Shown one piece after another: positions 43,232 through 52,052 of a DNA stretch of 64,000 nucleotides. The position numbers were made by a program, and so were the translations under genes. The stretch spans positions 828,501 through 892,500 of the forward strand of contig NZ_CP020330.1 of the NCBI RefSeq assembly GCF_002043005.1, read 5' to 3'. Below the pieces are notes generated by a model that saw only the letters and a program-made list of their open reading frames with translations, ran no database searches and had not been told where the DNA came from. The stretch's first letter is position 1, and the number at the start of each line of letters is the position of its first letter. Source of the DNA: Martelella mediterranea DSM 17316. Lineage in GTDB: Bacteria > Pseudomonadota > Alphaproteobacteria > Rhizobiales > Rhizobiaceae.

Positions 43232-44710
43232 ATGAACACGCAAAGTCCGCTCTCCACGGATCACGAGGCTCTGATGCCCGATCGCAGGCTCTATATCGGT
43301 GGCCAATGGGTGGAAGGGCCGTCAGAGTTTCAGGTGATGAACCCGGCAAACGGACGGCCGGTCGCGTCGGTGTCGCATGCGACCTCGGCCGAGGCGCTTG
43401 CCGCCCTTGATGCCGCGGCCGCGGCCCAGCCCGGCTGGGCAAAGCTTGCGCCGCGCGCCCGCGCCAACCTCATGCACAAGGCCTACCGTCTGATGATGGA
43501 GCGCGAGGAAGCGTTCACGAAGGTCATGACGCTCGAAAGCGGCAAGCCGCTGACGGAATCGCGGGCGGAATTTCTGCTGTCCGCCGATTTCCTGTTGTGG
43601 TTCGCGGAGCAGAGCGCCCATATCCACGGTTCCTATTCCGACAGTTCCAGCGGTGATTTCCGGGTCGTGGTCAAGCATCAGCCGATCGGGCCCTGCCTGT
43701 TGATCACCCCCTGGAACTTCCCACTGCTGATGATCGTGCGCAAGGCGGGCGCGGCCCTTGCCGCCGGCTGCACCACGATCACCAAGACTGCCCAGGAGAC
43801 GCCGCTCACGGGCGCGCTGTTTGTGGAAGTGCTGCATGATGCGGGCTTTCCGGCAGGCGTCGTCAACCTGCTGCACACCACCAAGTCCTCCGGCGTCTCC
43901 GAGCCGCTTTTGAAGGATAAGCGCCTGCGCAAGGTCTCGTTCACGGGCTCCACCGGAGTTGGCGGCCTGCTGATGGAGCAGGGCGCGCGCAACATTCTCA
44001 ACGCATCGATGGAGCTTGGCGGCGACGGGCCGTTCATCGTGCTCGATGATGCCGATATCGATCTCGCGGCCGAGCAGGCGATCATCTGCAAGTTCCGCAA
44101 TGCCGGCCAGGCCTGCGTTGCCGCCAACCGGATCATCGTCGACCGGAGGGTGGAGGCCGCGTTCACGGAAAAGTTCGTGGCCAAGGTCAAGGCGCTGAAA
44201 GTCGGCGACGGCATGGGCGCGGTCGATGTCGGGCCGATGATTTCGGCCAGGCAGCGCGACCGGCTGGGCGAGACCCTGAAGCAGCTCACCGATGCCGGCG
44301 GCCAGCTGCTTGCCGGCGGCAAGCCGGTGGCGGGCGAGGGCTATTTCTTCGAGCCGACGGTGGTGCGGTTCGAGGGCCGCAACGAAGTGATGTGCTCGAA
44401 CGAGCTGTTCGCGCCGATTGCGGCCATCTTTTCGGTCGATGGTCCGGAGGCGGCGCTCGCCTTTGCCAATGAAAGCGATTTCGGCCTGGCCTCCTATGTG
44501 TTTACAAGGGACCTGTCGCGCGCGCTGACCTTTGGCGAGCGGCTGGAGTTCGGCATGGTCGGCATCAATCGCGGCATCATGGCCGATCCCAAGGCCCCGT
44601 TCGGCGGCACCAAGGCCTCGGGCATCGGGCGCGAGGCCGGGCAGGAGGGGATCTATGAATTCATGGAGCAGAAATACATGGCGGTCACGGTCAACGAGGC
44701 GCTGAGCTGA
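43232..44710 (+). CDS. NAD(P)-dependent aldehyde dehydrogenase (succinate-semialdehyde dehydrogenase-like)
   Basis: A 492-residue ALDH. The cofactor segment is ITPWNFPLLMIVRKAGAAL (about residues 155-173), the general base Glu is in MELGGDGPFIVLDDAD and the catalytic Cys is C295 in NAGQACVAANR. C-terminal FGGTKASGIGREAG is typical. The pattern is closest to succinate/glutarate semialdehyde dehydrogenases, but the context with a BVMO and an alcohol dehydrogenase suggests an omega-oxo acid produced during ketone or cyclic alcohol breakdown. Its last base overlaps the start of the next gene. Confidence 0.87.
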   Translation: MNTQSPLSTDHEALMPDRRLYIGGQWVEGPSEFQVMNPANGRPVASVSHATSAEALAALDAAAAAQPGWAKLAPRARANLMHKAYRLMMEREEAFTKVMTLESGKPLTESRAEFLLSADFLLWFAEQSAHIHGSYSDSSSGDFRVVVKHQPIGPCLLITPWNFPLLMIVRKAGAALAAGCTTITKTAQETPLTGALFVEVLHDAGFPAGVVNLLHTTKSSGVSEPLLKDKRLRKVSFTGSTGVGGLLMEQGARNILNASMELGGDGPFIVLDDADIDLAAEQAIICKFRNAGQACVAANRIIVDRRVEAAFTEKFVAKVKALKVGDGMGAVDVGPMISARQRDRLGETLKQLTDAGGQLLAGGKPVAGEGYFFEPTVVRFEGRNEVMCSNELFAPIAAIFSVDGPEAALAFANESDFGLASYVFTRDLSRALTFGERLEFGMVGINRGIMADPKAPFGGTKASGIGREAGQEGIYEFMEQKYMAVTVNEALS

Positions 44711-45942
44711 TGACGATGGAGAATACACTGGGGCTTGGCCTCGTGCGCCAGCCGAAAACGGTGCTGTTCGGCCCCGGCCAGCGCCGCCAGCTTGGCCGCT
44801 ATGCACGCGGCTTCGGGACCCGCGCGCTGGTGGTCACCGACGCCCGCATGGCGACGACTTCGGAATTTGCGGTGCTTGCCGAGGACCTGCGCGAATGTGG
44901 TCTTGCGGTTTCGGTCTATGACCAGGCCGAGCCGGACCTGCCGCGCCGCAACGTCATGGAGGTCGCGGAGACGGCGGGCGCTGTCGATGTCATCATCGGC
45001 GTCGGCGGCGGGTCCTGCATGGATCTCGCCAAGGCGGCCTCGGCCGTACTCGCCCATGGCGGCGATGTCCGCGATTATTTCGGCGAGTTCGCGGTGCCGG
45101 GCCCCTGCATTCCGGTGATCACCATCCCGACCACCGGCGGAACCGGGGCGGAGGTCACCAGCCTCGCGATCGTCTTCGATGAGGACACCGGCATGAAGAT
45201 GGCGGTCGCCGATGCCCATATCGAGCCGGCGATTGCGATCATCGATCCCGAACTGACGCTCACCTGCCCGCCCGGCCTGACGGCGGCGACCGCCGCCGAC
45301 GCGCTGTCGCATCTGGTCGAGGCCTATACCGCGAAACCGAAGAACCCGAGCCCTGAGCAGATCGAAACCCAGATCTATGTCGGCAAGAACCGCATCACCG
45401 ACATGTTCTGCGAGAAGGGGCTCAGGCTGATGAACCGCTCGCTTGCGCGCGTGGTCGAAAACCCCGACGATCTCGCCGCGCGGTCGGATGTGATGTTCGC
45501 CGCCTATTGCGCCGGCATGGCGATCAATACGACGGGCACGGCGGCGGCCCATGCGATCCAGAGTCCGATGGCGGCGATCGGCCACACCTCGCACGGTTTC
45601 GGCGTCGGCGCGCTGCTGCCCTATGTCATGCGGCTGAACCTGCCTTATGCAACGGCGGAATTCGCGGAGATGGCGCATTGCCTCGATGTCGCCGACGCTG
45701 CGGCCGCGCCGGAGGAAAACGGCCGGGCTGCGATCGAACGAATCGAGGCGCTGCTGGAACAGGCCGGCACGCCGCTGGAGCTCAAATCGCTCGGGATCGA
45801 GGAACGCCATCTCGACCAGATCGCCCGCTCGGCGGTCAAGGCGACCCGGCTGGTGCTCAACAATCCGGCGCCGCTGACCGAGGATGCGGTCCGCAAGGTG
45901 CTGGCCCGCGGCCTTGCCGGCGACCGGAGCTGGTGGGCGTAG
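44710..45942 (+). CDS. Iron-containing (type III) alcohol dehydrogenase
   Basis: A 410-residue Fe-ADH. The cofactor site is GVGGGSCMDLAKAAS, then TIPTTGGTGAEVTSLAI. Metal ligands appear in ADALSHLVEAY (Asp then His) and in GHTSHGFGVGALLPYVMRLN, the usual H-G-x-x-x-A-x-x-L-P-x-V block. It interconverts an alcohol and an aldehyde or ketone with NAD(P). It overlaps the ALDH gene by one base (ATGA-type junction), so the two enzymes probably act in sequence: alcohol to aldehyde to acid. Confidence 0.87.
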   Translation: MTMENTLGLGLVRQPKTVLFGPGQRRQLGRYARGFGTRALVVTDARMATTSEFAVLAEDLRECGLAVSVYDQAEPDLPRRNVMEVAETAGAVDVIIGVGGGSCMDLAKAASAVLAHGGDVRDYFGEFAVPGPCIPVITIPTTGGTGAEVTSLAIVFDEDTGMKMAVADAHIEPAIAIIDPELTLTCPPGLTAATAADALSHLVEAYTAKPKNPSPEQIETQIYVGKNRITDMFCEKGLRLMNRSLARVVENPDDLAARSDVMFAAYCAGMAINTTGTAAAHAIQSPMAAIGHTSHGFGVGALLPYVMRLNLPYATAEFAEMAHCLDVADAAAAPEENGRAAIERIEALLEQAGTPLELKSLGIEERHLDQIARSAVKATRLVLNNPAPLTEDAVRKVLARGLAGDRSWWA

Positions 45943-45982
45943 GCCGGTTCCGCCAATATGCGGATTGGACGGATGACGCCTT

Positions 45983-45999
45983 GGCGGGGCGGCCCCGCC
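45983..45999 (+). terminator. GC-rich hairpin after the alcohol dehydrogenase gene
   Basis: GGCGGGG (45983-45989) and CCCCGCC (45993-45999) form a 7-bp stem with a 3-base loop, 40 bp after the stop codon. There is no T-run, so this is a weak candidate. Confidence 0.35.
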
Positions 46000-46137
46000 G
46001 CTTTCGGCCGAGCCCGCAGCAATCTCTTGTTTTCCATCAGCAATCGCTCAAAAAATGCCTTTCGCACACGTCACAATTTGGGCGTGAAGGGCGAGCCATT
46101 GTCGCCGCGCTGTCAATGTACAGAAAGGAAAACGTTC

Positions 46138-46674
46138 ATGAAAATGCGTTCACTTGTATATGCGGGGCTGGCGGCCTCGGTGGTTGGCGTGCTTTCGCTT
46201 CAGACCACGGCTTCGGCGGCGGAAGTGCTCGATACCGGCGCCACCTGGAACGCGGCCTGCAACGCGGCCATGACCTGCCGGCTGACCACCAGCGACCTGC
46301 CGGCCAATGATGGCGGCCTGGCGATCCCCTCCTTCGTGCGGACCAGCGGCGCGAACTCGCCGGTCATGATGGTGCTGCCGACGATCGACGGCTGGGACAC
46401 GCTCCCGAGCGACGGCAAGTTCACCATCTCGGTGGACGGCGAGGAGGTCGCCGCGATCAAGGTCAACCAGCTCAGGCAGGATGACGCCGAGGGCGGTTAT
46501 GTGACCACCGACCCGAAGATCGTCCAGCCGGTGCTGGCGGCGGCAAGGGTCGGCGAGGACGCGATCATGGTGAGCTATGACGGCCCGGAAAGCCAGGAAG
46601 TGGCGACCGCCGACCTCACCGGCTTCCGCGAAAGCCTCGACTGGCTGGCCCAGCAGCAGCATCACCCGGCCTGA
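46138..46674 (+). CDS. Exported protein of unknown function (DUF1176-like)
   Basis: A 178-residue protein with a signal peptide (SLVYAGLAASVVGVLSLQTT, cleavage about AASA-AE). The mature part is TWNAACNAAMTCRLTTSD with a closely spaced cysteine pair, then a beta-rich domain including DGKFTISVDGEEVAAIKV. The Cys-containing start resembles the W-x-x-x-C-x-x-x-x-x-C pattern of DUF1176 proteins, though the fit is partial. Probably periplasmic. AGAAAGGAAAA precedes the ATG. The gene stands alone. Confidence 0.6.
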   Translation: MKMRSLVYAGLAASVVGVLSLQTTASAAEVLDTGATWNAACNAAMTCRLTTSDLPANDGGLAIPSFVRTSGANSPVMMVLPTIDGWDTLPSDGKFTISVDGEEVAAIKVNQLRQDDAEGGYVTTDPKIVQPVLAAARVGEDAIMVSYDGPESQEVATADLTGFRESLDWLAQQQHHPA

Positions 46675-46755
46675 AGCCGCTTGTTTCACGTGAAAAACCA
46701 CCCTACATCGCGCAGGAAGCCTTGCGCGGTGTAGCCAAGGCCGGTCCTTGCCTGC

Positions 46756-47490
46756 ATGCTGGAGCCGACCATGCTGATAGATGCCGCCCGCCGGGCGCTT
46801 TACGATCTGATCGACCCGAAGATGCGCGCCATCCTGTGGAAGGTGCTCGGCCTTTCGCTGCTCTGCCTGATCGGATTATGGGTTGCGATCCGCAGCCTGT
46901 TCATGTGGCTTGCCGTTCCCTGGCTTCAGAACCTGTTTCCGACCATGCCGGAATGGACCGGCTGGATCACCTTCGTGCTGCTGATGTTCGCCGCGGTCGG
47001 GTTGGCGCTCGGCCTCGCGCTGCTGATGGCGCCGGTCTCCGCGCTGGTCGCCGGCATTTTTCTGGACGAGGCGGCCGAGCATATCGAGCGCAATCATTAT
47101 CCCGACGATCCGCCGGGCGAGGCGCTACCGGTCTTTGCCGCCATGAAGGAGGCGCTGGCCTTTCTCGGCGTCGTCATCCTCGGCAATATCTTCGCGCTGC
47201 TGCTGCTGGTGGTGCCGGGCGTCAACCTGATCGCGTTTTTCGTCGTCAACGGCTATCTGCTCGGCCGCGAGTTCTTCGAATTCGCGGCGATGCGGTTCAT
47301 GAGCCCGCCCGAGGCGCGGGCGTTCCGGCGCAAGCGCGGATTGACGGTGTTCCTCGCGGGCCTCGTCGTCGCCGGCTTCGTGGCGATCCCGATCGTCAAT
47401 CTCGCGACCCCGCTGTTCGCCACCGCCTTCATGATGCATCTGTTCAAGCGCATGGATCCGGTAAAAGCCGTGGTTCGTGCGGAAAATTGA
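46756..47490 (+). CDS. EI24/CysZ-family membrane protein
   Basis: A 244-residue protein with about four to five hydrophobic segments and the EI24/CysZ arrangement: an N-terminal segment LGLSLLCLIGLWVAIRSLF, a pair around ALGLALLMAPVSALVAGIFLDE followed by the conserved AEHIERNHYP, then GVNLIAFFVVNGYLLGREFFEF with the family Y-L-x-G-R-x-F-F motif. CysZ imports sulfate in E. coli; rhizobial members are uncharacterised. ATG at 46756 or 46771 (MLIDAARRAL) could be the start. Confidence 0.8.
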   Translation: MLEPTMLIDAARRALYDLIDPKMRAILWKVLGLSLLCLIGLWVAIRSLFMWLAVPWLQNLFPTMPEWTGWITFVLLMFAAVGLALGLALLMAPVSALVAGIFLDEAAEHIERNHYPDDPPGEALPVFAAMKEALAFLGVVILGNIFALLLLVVPGVNLIAFFVVNGYLLGREFFEFAAMRFMSPPEARAFRRKRGLTVFLAGLVVAGFVAIPIVNLATPLFATAFMMHLFKRMDPVKAVVRAEN

Positions 47491-47585
47491 TTTCTATTCG
47501 CAACAAACAACGAAGATTTCGCGCTTGAATCGAAGCCTGCGAGCCGCTATGACATTTTCATACCACGAAAACGCAGGAGCGCGCG

Positions 47586-48443
47586 ATGAGCCGTATCGTC
47601 TATCTCAACGGAGAATGGCTGGCCGAGGAAGAGGCCAAGGTCTCGATTTTCGATCGCGGCTATGTCTTTGCCGACGCGATTTACGAAGTCACCTGCGTGC
47701 TGGACGGCAAGCTGCTCGATTATGACGGCCATGCCGCGCGCCTGAAGCGCTCGACCAAGGCCATCGGCATCGCCATGCCGACCGATGATGATACCCTGCT
47801 TGCGCTCCATCGCGAGATCGCGGCGCGCAACGACATGACCGAAGGTCTGATCTACCTGCAGGTCTCGCGCGGCAATCCGGGCGACCGCGACTTCATGTTC
47901 GAAAACAACATGACCCCGACCTTCTCGATGTTCACCCAGAAGAAGAATGTGCTGGGCGCGGCAACGGGCAAGAACGGCATCACCGTGGTGACGGTCGAGG
48001 ATCTGCGCTGGGGCCGTTGCGACATCAAGACCGTGCAGCTTCTCTATCCGAGCCTTGCCAAGATGGAGGCCCATGAAAAGGGCGCGGACGATGCCTGGAT
48101 GGTCAAGGACGGCTTCATCACCGAGCAGACATCGGCAACCGCCTATATCGTGACGCAGGAGAGCGTGGTCGTGACCCGTCCGCTGTCGCGCGAGATCCTG
48201 CCCGGCATCACCCGCGCCACCGCGCTCGAGATCGCCGCCCGCAACGGCTTCAAGGTCGAGGAACGCGCCTTCACGGTGGAAGAGGCGAAGACCGCCAAGG
48301 AAGCCTTCTTTACCTCCGCCAGCAATTTCGTGACGCCGGTCACTGCCATCGACGGCCACAAGATCGGCGACGGCAAGCCGGGCGAGATCAGCCTGAAGCT
48401 GCGCAACCTCTATATCGCCGATCGGCGGGCGAACGCGATTTAA
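47586..48443 (+). CDS. D-amino-acid transaminase, class IV aminotransferase
   Basis: A 285-residue fold IV PLP enzyme. SIFDRGYVFADAIYEV near the N-terminus is the family start, the PLP lysine is in RCDIKTVQLL (about residue 145), and the phosphate/substrate loop has EQTSATAYIV. The pattern fits D-alanine transaminases, which make D-glutamate from D-alanine and 2-oxoglutarate, rather than branched-chain transaminases, which lack this start. A single gene; a cell-wall or D-amino-acid catabolic role are both possible. Confidence 0.85.
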   Translation: MSRIVYLNGEWLAEEEAKVSIFDRGYVFADAIYEVTCVLDGKLLDYDGHAARLKRSTKAIGIAMPTDDDTLLALHREIAARNDMTEGLIYLQVSRGNPGDRDFMFENNMTPTFSMFTQKKNVLGAATGKNGITVVTVEDLRWGRCDIKTVQLLYPSLAKMEAHEKGADDAWMVKDGFITEQTSATAYIVTQESVVVTRPLSREILPGITRATALEIAARNGFKVEERAFTVEEAKTAKEAFFTSASNFVTPVTAIDGHKIGDGKPGEISLKLRNLYIADRRANAI

Positions 48444-48516
48444 AGTTCTCTAACTTATTGAATCTGCGCATCGTGCGCTAAAGCGTATGATTGTCGCAGC
48501 AGCATCGCGATCAGGC

Positions 48517-48714
48517 TCAAGCCTCCCCGGTCTCGCTATCGGCGGAATCTCCTGACGCGCTTTTCCAGTTCATAACGAGCGCGCGGAGCCGTCCTCTTTT
48601 TTGCTGGGCTCCATTTTCGGGCTCTGGAAATTCCTTCAATTTGGGCGGTTCCACCGGGCTGCCCTTTTCGTGTTTCCGCGCGACCGCCTTCCTCTCATCC
48701 GGCGCCGAGATCAT
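48517..48714 (-). CDS. Possible small basic protein in the D-AAT to TRAP gap
   Basis: The 406-bp gap between the transaminase and the TRAP binding protein contains a 65-residue minus-strand frame, MISAPDERKAVARKHEKG..., rich in Lys, Arg, Glu and Pro with PPKLKEFPEPENGAQQK in the middle. No domain is recognised and no strong ribosome site is seen; the frame extends further upstream without a better start. Codon use is compatible with coding but an accidental frame in GC-rich DNA is equally likely. Confidence 0.25.
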   Translation of the reverse strand: MISAPDERKAVARKHEKGSPVEPPKLKEFPEPENGAQQKRGRLRALVMNWKSASGDSADSETGEA

Positions 48715-48849
48715 TCCGACAGGCGAAACGCATCCGGATTGAAATATCTCCAAAACGCAAGTCATCTTAACGTCGGGTCGGGACGGCGGATGGGCAGCGA
48801 TTGCGCCTGCATGCCGGGAAGTCAGCGAAAATGACGAGGAGGAAGACCA

Positions 48850-49989
48850 ATGAACATGATTGCGCGCATGGCGCTCGGCGCATTCTGCCTGGTGGCTGGC
48901 GGTGCTGTCGCCGATGACACCGTTACCCTGCCGAAGACGCTGGTCTGGACCAGCTTCGACACCGGCAGTCTTGGCTACAACCAGTCGATCGCGGTCGGCA
49001 AGGCGCTGGAAGATGCCTATGGCATTTCGCTGCGCGTGCTGCCGGCCTCCACCGACCTTTCGCGGATCGCGCCGGCGCGCGAGGGCCGGGTGCCGTTCGC
49101 GCTGGCCGGTAGCGATGCCTTCTATGCCTTCGAGGGTGTGTTGAGCTATGCCACGCCCGGTCTCGGGCCGCAGAAACTGACGGCCGTCGATCTGGCGGGC
49201 GCCGATAACGGCGTGGCCATGGGAGTTGCCGAGAATGGCGACATCAATTCGATCCAGGACCTGAAGGGCAAGAAGATCGGCTGGGTTGTAAGCTCGCCAT
49301 CGCTTCAGTCCAATGTCCGGGCGTTTCTGGCCTTCGGGGGCCTCACCGTTGATGATGTCCAGCTTGTCGAGCAGCCGAGCTATGGCGGTGCCTGGCAGGC
49401 ATTCACCAGCGGCCAGATCGACGCGATGACGGCGGTGACTTCCGGCAGCGGCGTGCTGGAACAGGCGGCGGCCTCGCCGCAGGGCCTGAAATGGCTGGCG
49501 ATGCCGTTCTCCGACAAGGAAGGCTGGGAGCGCCTGCAGGCCGTCAACCCGCACTTCACCCAGCGCAAGGCAACCGTCGGCGTCCATATCGACGAGGAGC
49601 ATCCGCTGGAATGCGCAGGCGTGCCCTATCCGGCGCTGATCACCTACACCGCGCCGCAAGACCTGGTCTACAACGTCACCAAGGCGATCGACCTGCAGGC
49701 GCCGGTCTATTCCAAGATGCAGTCGGGCACGTCCGGCTGGGCGGCGGACCGGCAGGTATTCGACTGGGTCGTGCCGTATAATGCCGGCGCCATCGAATAC
49801 TACAAGGAAGCCGGCGTCTGGACCGACGAAATCCAGAAGCACAATGACGACCTCGTTGCCCGCGGCAAGGTGCTGCAGGATGCCTGGGCGACCATGGAAG
49901 GCGAAAGCGGCGACGGTTTTGCCGAGAAGTGGATGCAGGTGCGCGCCGATGCGTTGGAAGCAGCGGGCTTCCCGGCCTATTTCAGGTAA
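48850..49989 (+). CDS. TAXI-family TRAP transporter substrate-binding protein
   Basis: A 379-residue periplasmic protein with a signal peptide (ARMALGAFCLVAGGAVADD). The TAXI fold is shown by WTSFDTGSLGYNQSIAVGKAL, then ALAGSDAFYAFEG and IGWVVSSPSLQSNVRAFLAFGG. It binds a carboxylate-type solute and delivers it to the permease encoded 9 bp downstream. GAGGAGGAAGA precedes the ATG, a very strong ribosome site. Which acid is carried cannot be predicted; TAXI systems often take up glutamate-like or sialic or keto acids. Confidence 0.85.
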   Translation: MNMIARMALGAFCLVAGGAVADDTVTLPKTLVWTSFDTGSLGYNQSIAVGKALEDAYGISLRVLPASTDLSRIAPAREGRVPFALAGSDAFYAFEGVLSYATPGLGPQKLTAVDLAGADNGVAMGVAENGDINSIQDLKGKKIGWVVSSPSLQSNVRAFLAFGGLTVDDVQLVEQPSYGGAWQAFTSGQIDAMTAVTSGSGVLEQAAASPQGLKWLAMPFSDKEGWERLQAVNPHFTQRKATVGVHIDEEHPLECAGVPYPALITYTAPQDLVYNVTKAIDLQAPVYSKMQSGTSGWAADRQVFDWVVPYNAGAIEYYKEAGVWTDEIQKHNDDLVARGKVLQDAWATMEGESGDGFAEKWMQVRADALEAAGFPAYFR

Positions 49990-49998
49990 GAGAAGGCA

Positions 49999-51990
49999 AT
50001 GTCCGAACCGGAAAAGATCTATCATGACGGCGAGTCGACGCCCACTCGCCAGCTTCCCGGTCCGGCGCGATGGACGGTCAGGGTCTTCACCCTGATCCTC
50101 CTCGTGCTCGGCACCAACCAGACGTTCAATCTCGGATCGCATTTCGGTTTCACGATCCTCGAAAACCAGTATTTCTATCTCGTGCTGGCGCTCGCCATCC
50201 CGATGGTGTTTCTGTTGATCCCCGGATTCGGCGGCAACACCGCCAAGGGGCCTGGCATCATCGACTGGGCGCTTGCCGCCATCACCGTCGGCACGCTCGC
50301 CTATTTCGTCATTCATTCCTATGACATCGTGCTGCTCGGCTGGGAAATGTCGCCGCCTCAAACGGCGGTGATCTTCAGCGCGATCCTGTGGGCGCTCATG
50401 CTCGACGCCGGCAGGCGCGCGGGCGGGCTTATCCTCGGCCTGATCGTGCTGTTCTTCTCTGCCTATCCGCTGTTTGCCGACCGGATGCCGGGGCCGATCT
50501 CGGCGTTTTCCTCGCCGTTTTCCTATGTCGCCGCCTATCACGCGATGAGCCTTGAAAGCATGCTCGGCATTCCGCTGAAGGCGTTCGCCAATCTGGTGTT
50601 CGGCTTCGTCGTGTTCGGCGCGGCGCTGGAACATACCGGCGCAGGCCGGTTCTTCATCAATCTCGCCTTTGCGCTTCTCGGTCATGTCCGCGGCGGACCG
50701 GCCAAGGTCGCGATCCTTTCGAGCGGGCTGATGGGTTCGCTTTCGGGCAGCGTCGTCACCAATGTGCTGACCACCGGCGTCATGACCATTCCGGCCATGC
50801 GCAGGGTCGGCATGAAGGGCACGACGGCGGCCGGGATCGAGACCTGCGCCTCGACGGGCGGCGTGCTCATGCCGCCCGTCATGGGGGCCGCCGCCTTCGT
50901 CATGGCGGATTTCCTGCAGGTGCCCTATGCCACGATCGCGGTTTCGGCCGCCATCCCCGCCTTCCTCTATTTCATGGGCCTGTTCATCCAGATCGACGCG
51001 CGTGCGGCGCGTGACGGGCTGAAGGGCATTCCGGTCGAGGAACTGCCGAAGCTGAAGCAGACGCTGAAGGAAGGCTGGCACCATGTCTTCGCCTTCGGGC
51101 TTCTGACCTTCATGCTGCTGGTGATGCAGAACGAGCAATATGCGCCGTTCTATGCCACCGCCGCGCTGCTGGTGATCAACCAGATCGTCTCGAAGACCGA
51201 TCGCTGGGGCAGGAAGGAAGTGCTGCACTTCATCGACTCGCTTGCCCGGCTGTTCGCGACGCTCGCCGCCACCCTTGCCGCCGTCGGCATGATCGTCGGC
51301 GGGCTCTCGATGACCGGCCTTGCTGCGACGCTGGTCAACGATCTGCTGTCGATCGCCGGCGACAGCCCGCTGCTGCTCCTGATCATGGGCGCGCTGACGA
51401 GCCTCGTGCTCGGCACCGGCATGACGGCGACGGCCTGCTACATCTTCCTCGCGGTGATGCTGGCGCCGGCGCTGATCCAGGTCGGGCTCGATCCGCTGGC
51501 CTCGCACCTGTTCATCTTCTACTGGGGCATGCTGTCCTTCATTACGCCGCCGGTGGCGCTCGGCGCATTCGCCGCCGCATCGGTCGCCAACACGCCGCCG
51601 ATGCGCACCGGCTTCGAGGCGATGAAGATCGGCAGCATCGTCTATTTCATTCCGTTCTTCTTCGTATTCGATCCGGCGCTGATCGGCCACGGCAGCTGGG
51701 GCAATATCGTGCTCTCGCTGATGCTGGCGCTGTTCGGGGTGTGGATGTTCGCGGGCGGCATCCAGGGCTATATCATGGGCATCGGTCCGGTGTTCCGCGA
51801 CAGCCCCTATGCCTGGATCCTGCGGCTGCCGCTCCTGATCGGCGCGATCCTGATCGCGCTGCCGGGCGAGGCAATCGCCGGGATCGGCGATCTGGAACTG
51901 CTGGCGATCGGGCTTGCGGTGATGTCGCCGGTGGTGATCGCGGCGCTCATCCAGAACCGCCGCGGGTTGAGCCCGACGGGCGCGGTCTGA
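49999..51990 (+). CDS. TRAP transporter fused permease (DctQM type)
   Basis: A 663-residue polytopic protein. A short four-helix DctQ-like part (about residues 25-160) is joined to a DctM-like part of 12 or more helices, as usual for TAXI systems. GSVVTNVLTTGVMTIPAMRR and ETCASTGGVLMPPVMGAAAF are characteristic of DctM; near the end come LGTGMTATACYIFLAVMLAP and SFITPPVALGAFAAASVANT. It uses an ion gradient, not ATP. It forms a two-gene operon with the binding protein and ends at a strong terminator (52010-52039). Confidence 0.9.
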   Translation: MSEPEKIYHDGESTPTRQLPGPARWTVRVFTLILLVLGTNQTFNLGSHFGFTILENQYFYLVLALAIPMVFLLIPGFGGNTAKGPGIIDWALAAITVGTLAYFVIHSYDIVLLGWEMSPPQTAVIFSAILWALMLDAGRRAGGLILGLIVLFFSAYPLFADRMPGPISAFSSPFSYVAAYHAMSLESMLGIPLKAFANLVFGFVVFGAALEHTGAGRFFINLAFALLGHVRGGPAKVAILSSGLMGSLSGSVVTNVLTTGVMTIPAMRRVGMKGTTAAGIETCASTGGVLMPPVMGAAAFVMADFLQVPYATIAVSAAIPAFLYFMGLFIQIDARAARDGLKGIPVEELPKLKQTLKEGWHHVFAFGLLTFMLLVMQNEQYAPFYATAALLVINQIVSKTDRWGRKEVLHFIDSLARLFATLAATLAAVGMIVGGLSMTGLAATLVNDLLSIAGDSPLLLLIMGALTSLVLGTGMTATACYIFLAVMLAPALIQVGLDPLASHLFIFYWGMLSFITPPVALGAFAAASVANTPPMRTGFEAMKIGSIVYFIPFFFVFDPALIGHGSWGNIVLSLMLALFGVWMFAGGIQGYIMGIGPVFRDSPYAWILRLPLLIGAILIALPGEAIAGIGDLELLAIGLAVMSPVVIAALIQNRRGLSPTGAV

Positions 51991-52009
51991 ACACAGCCTC
52001 CCAAGGCGA

Positions 52010-52039
52010 GCCGGCGGGGTCATGCCCGCCGGCTTTTTT
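52010..52039 (+). terminator. Rho-independent terminator after the TRAP operon
   Basis: A 9-bp perfect stem (GCCGGCGGG with CCCGCCGGC), a six-base loop, then TTTTTT at 52034-52039, 20 bp after the permease stop. It is the clearest intrinsic terminator in the window. Confidence 0.9.
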
Positions 52040-52052
52040 GTGCAATGAGGCG

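Noticed and set aside
48517..52023. A minus-strand open frame of about 1168 codons opposite the TRAP genes
   Set aside because: Its translation is low-complexity (runs of Arg, His, Asp, Glu, Gln), as expected opposite GC-rich coding DNA, while the plus strand encodes clear TAXI-TRAP proteins with ribosome sites.
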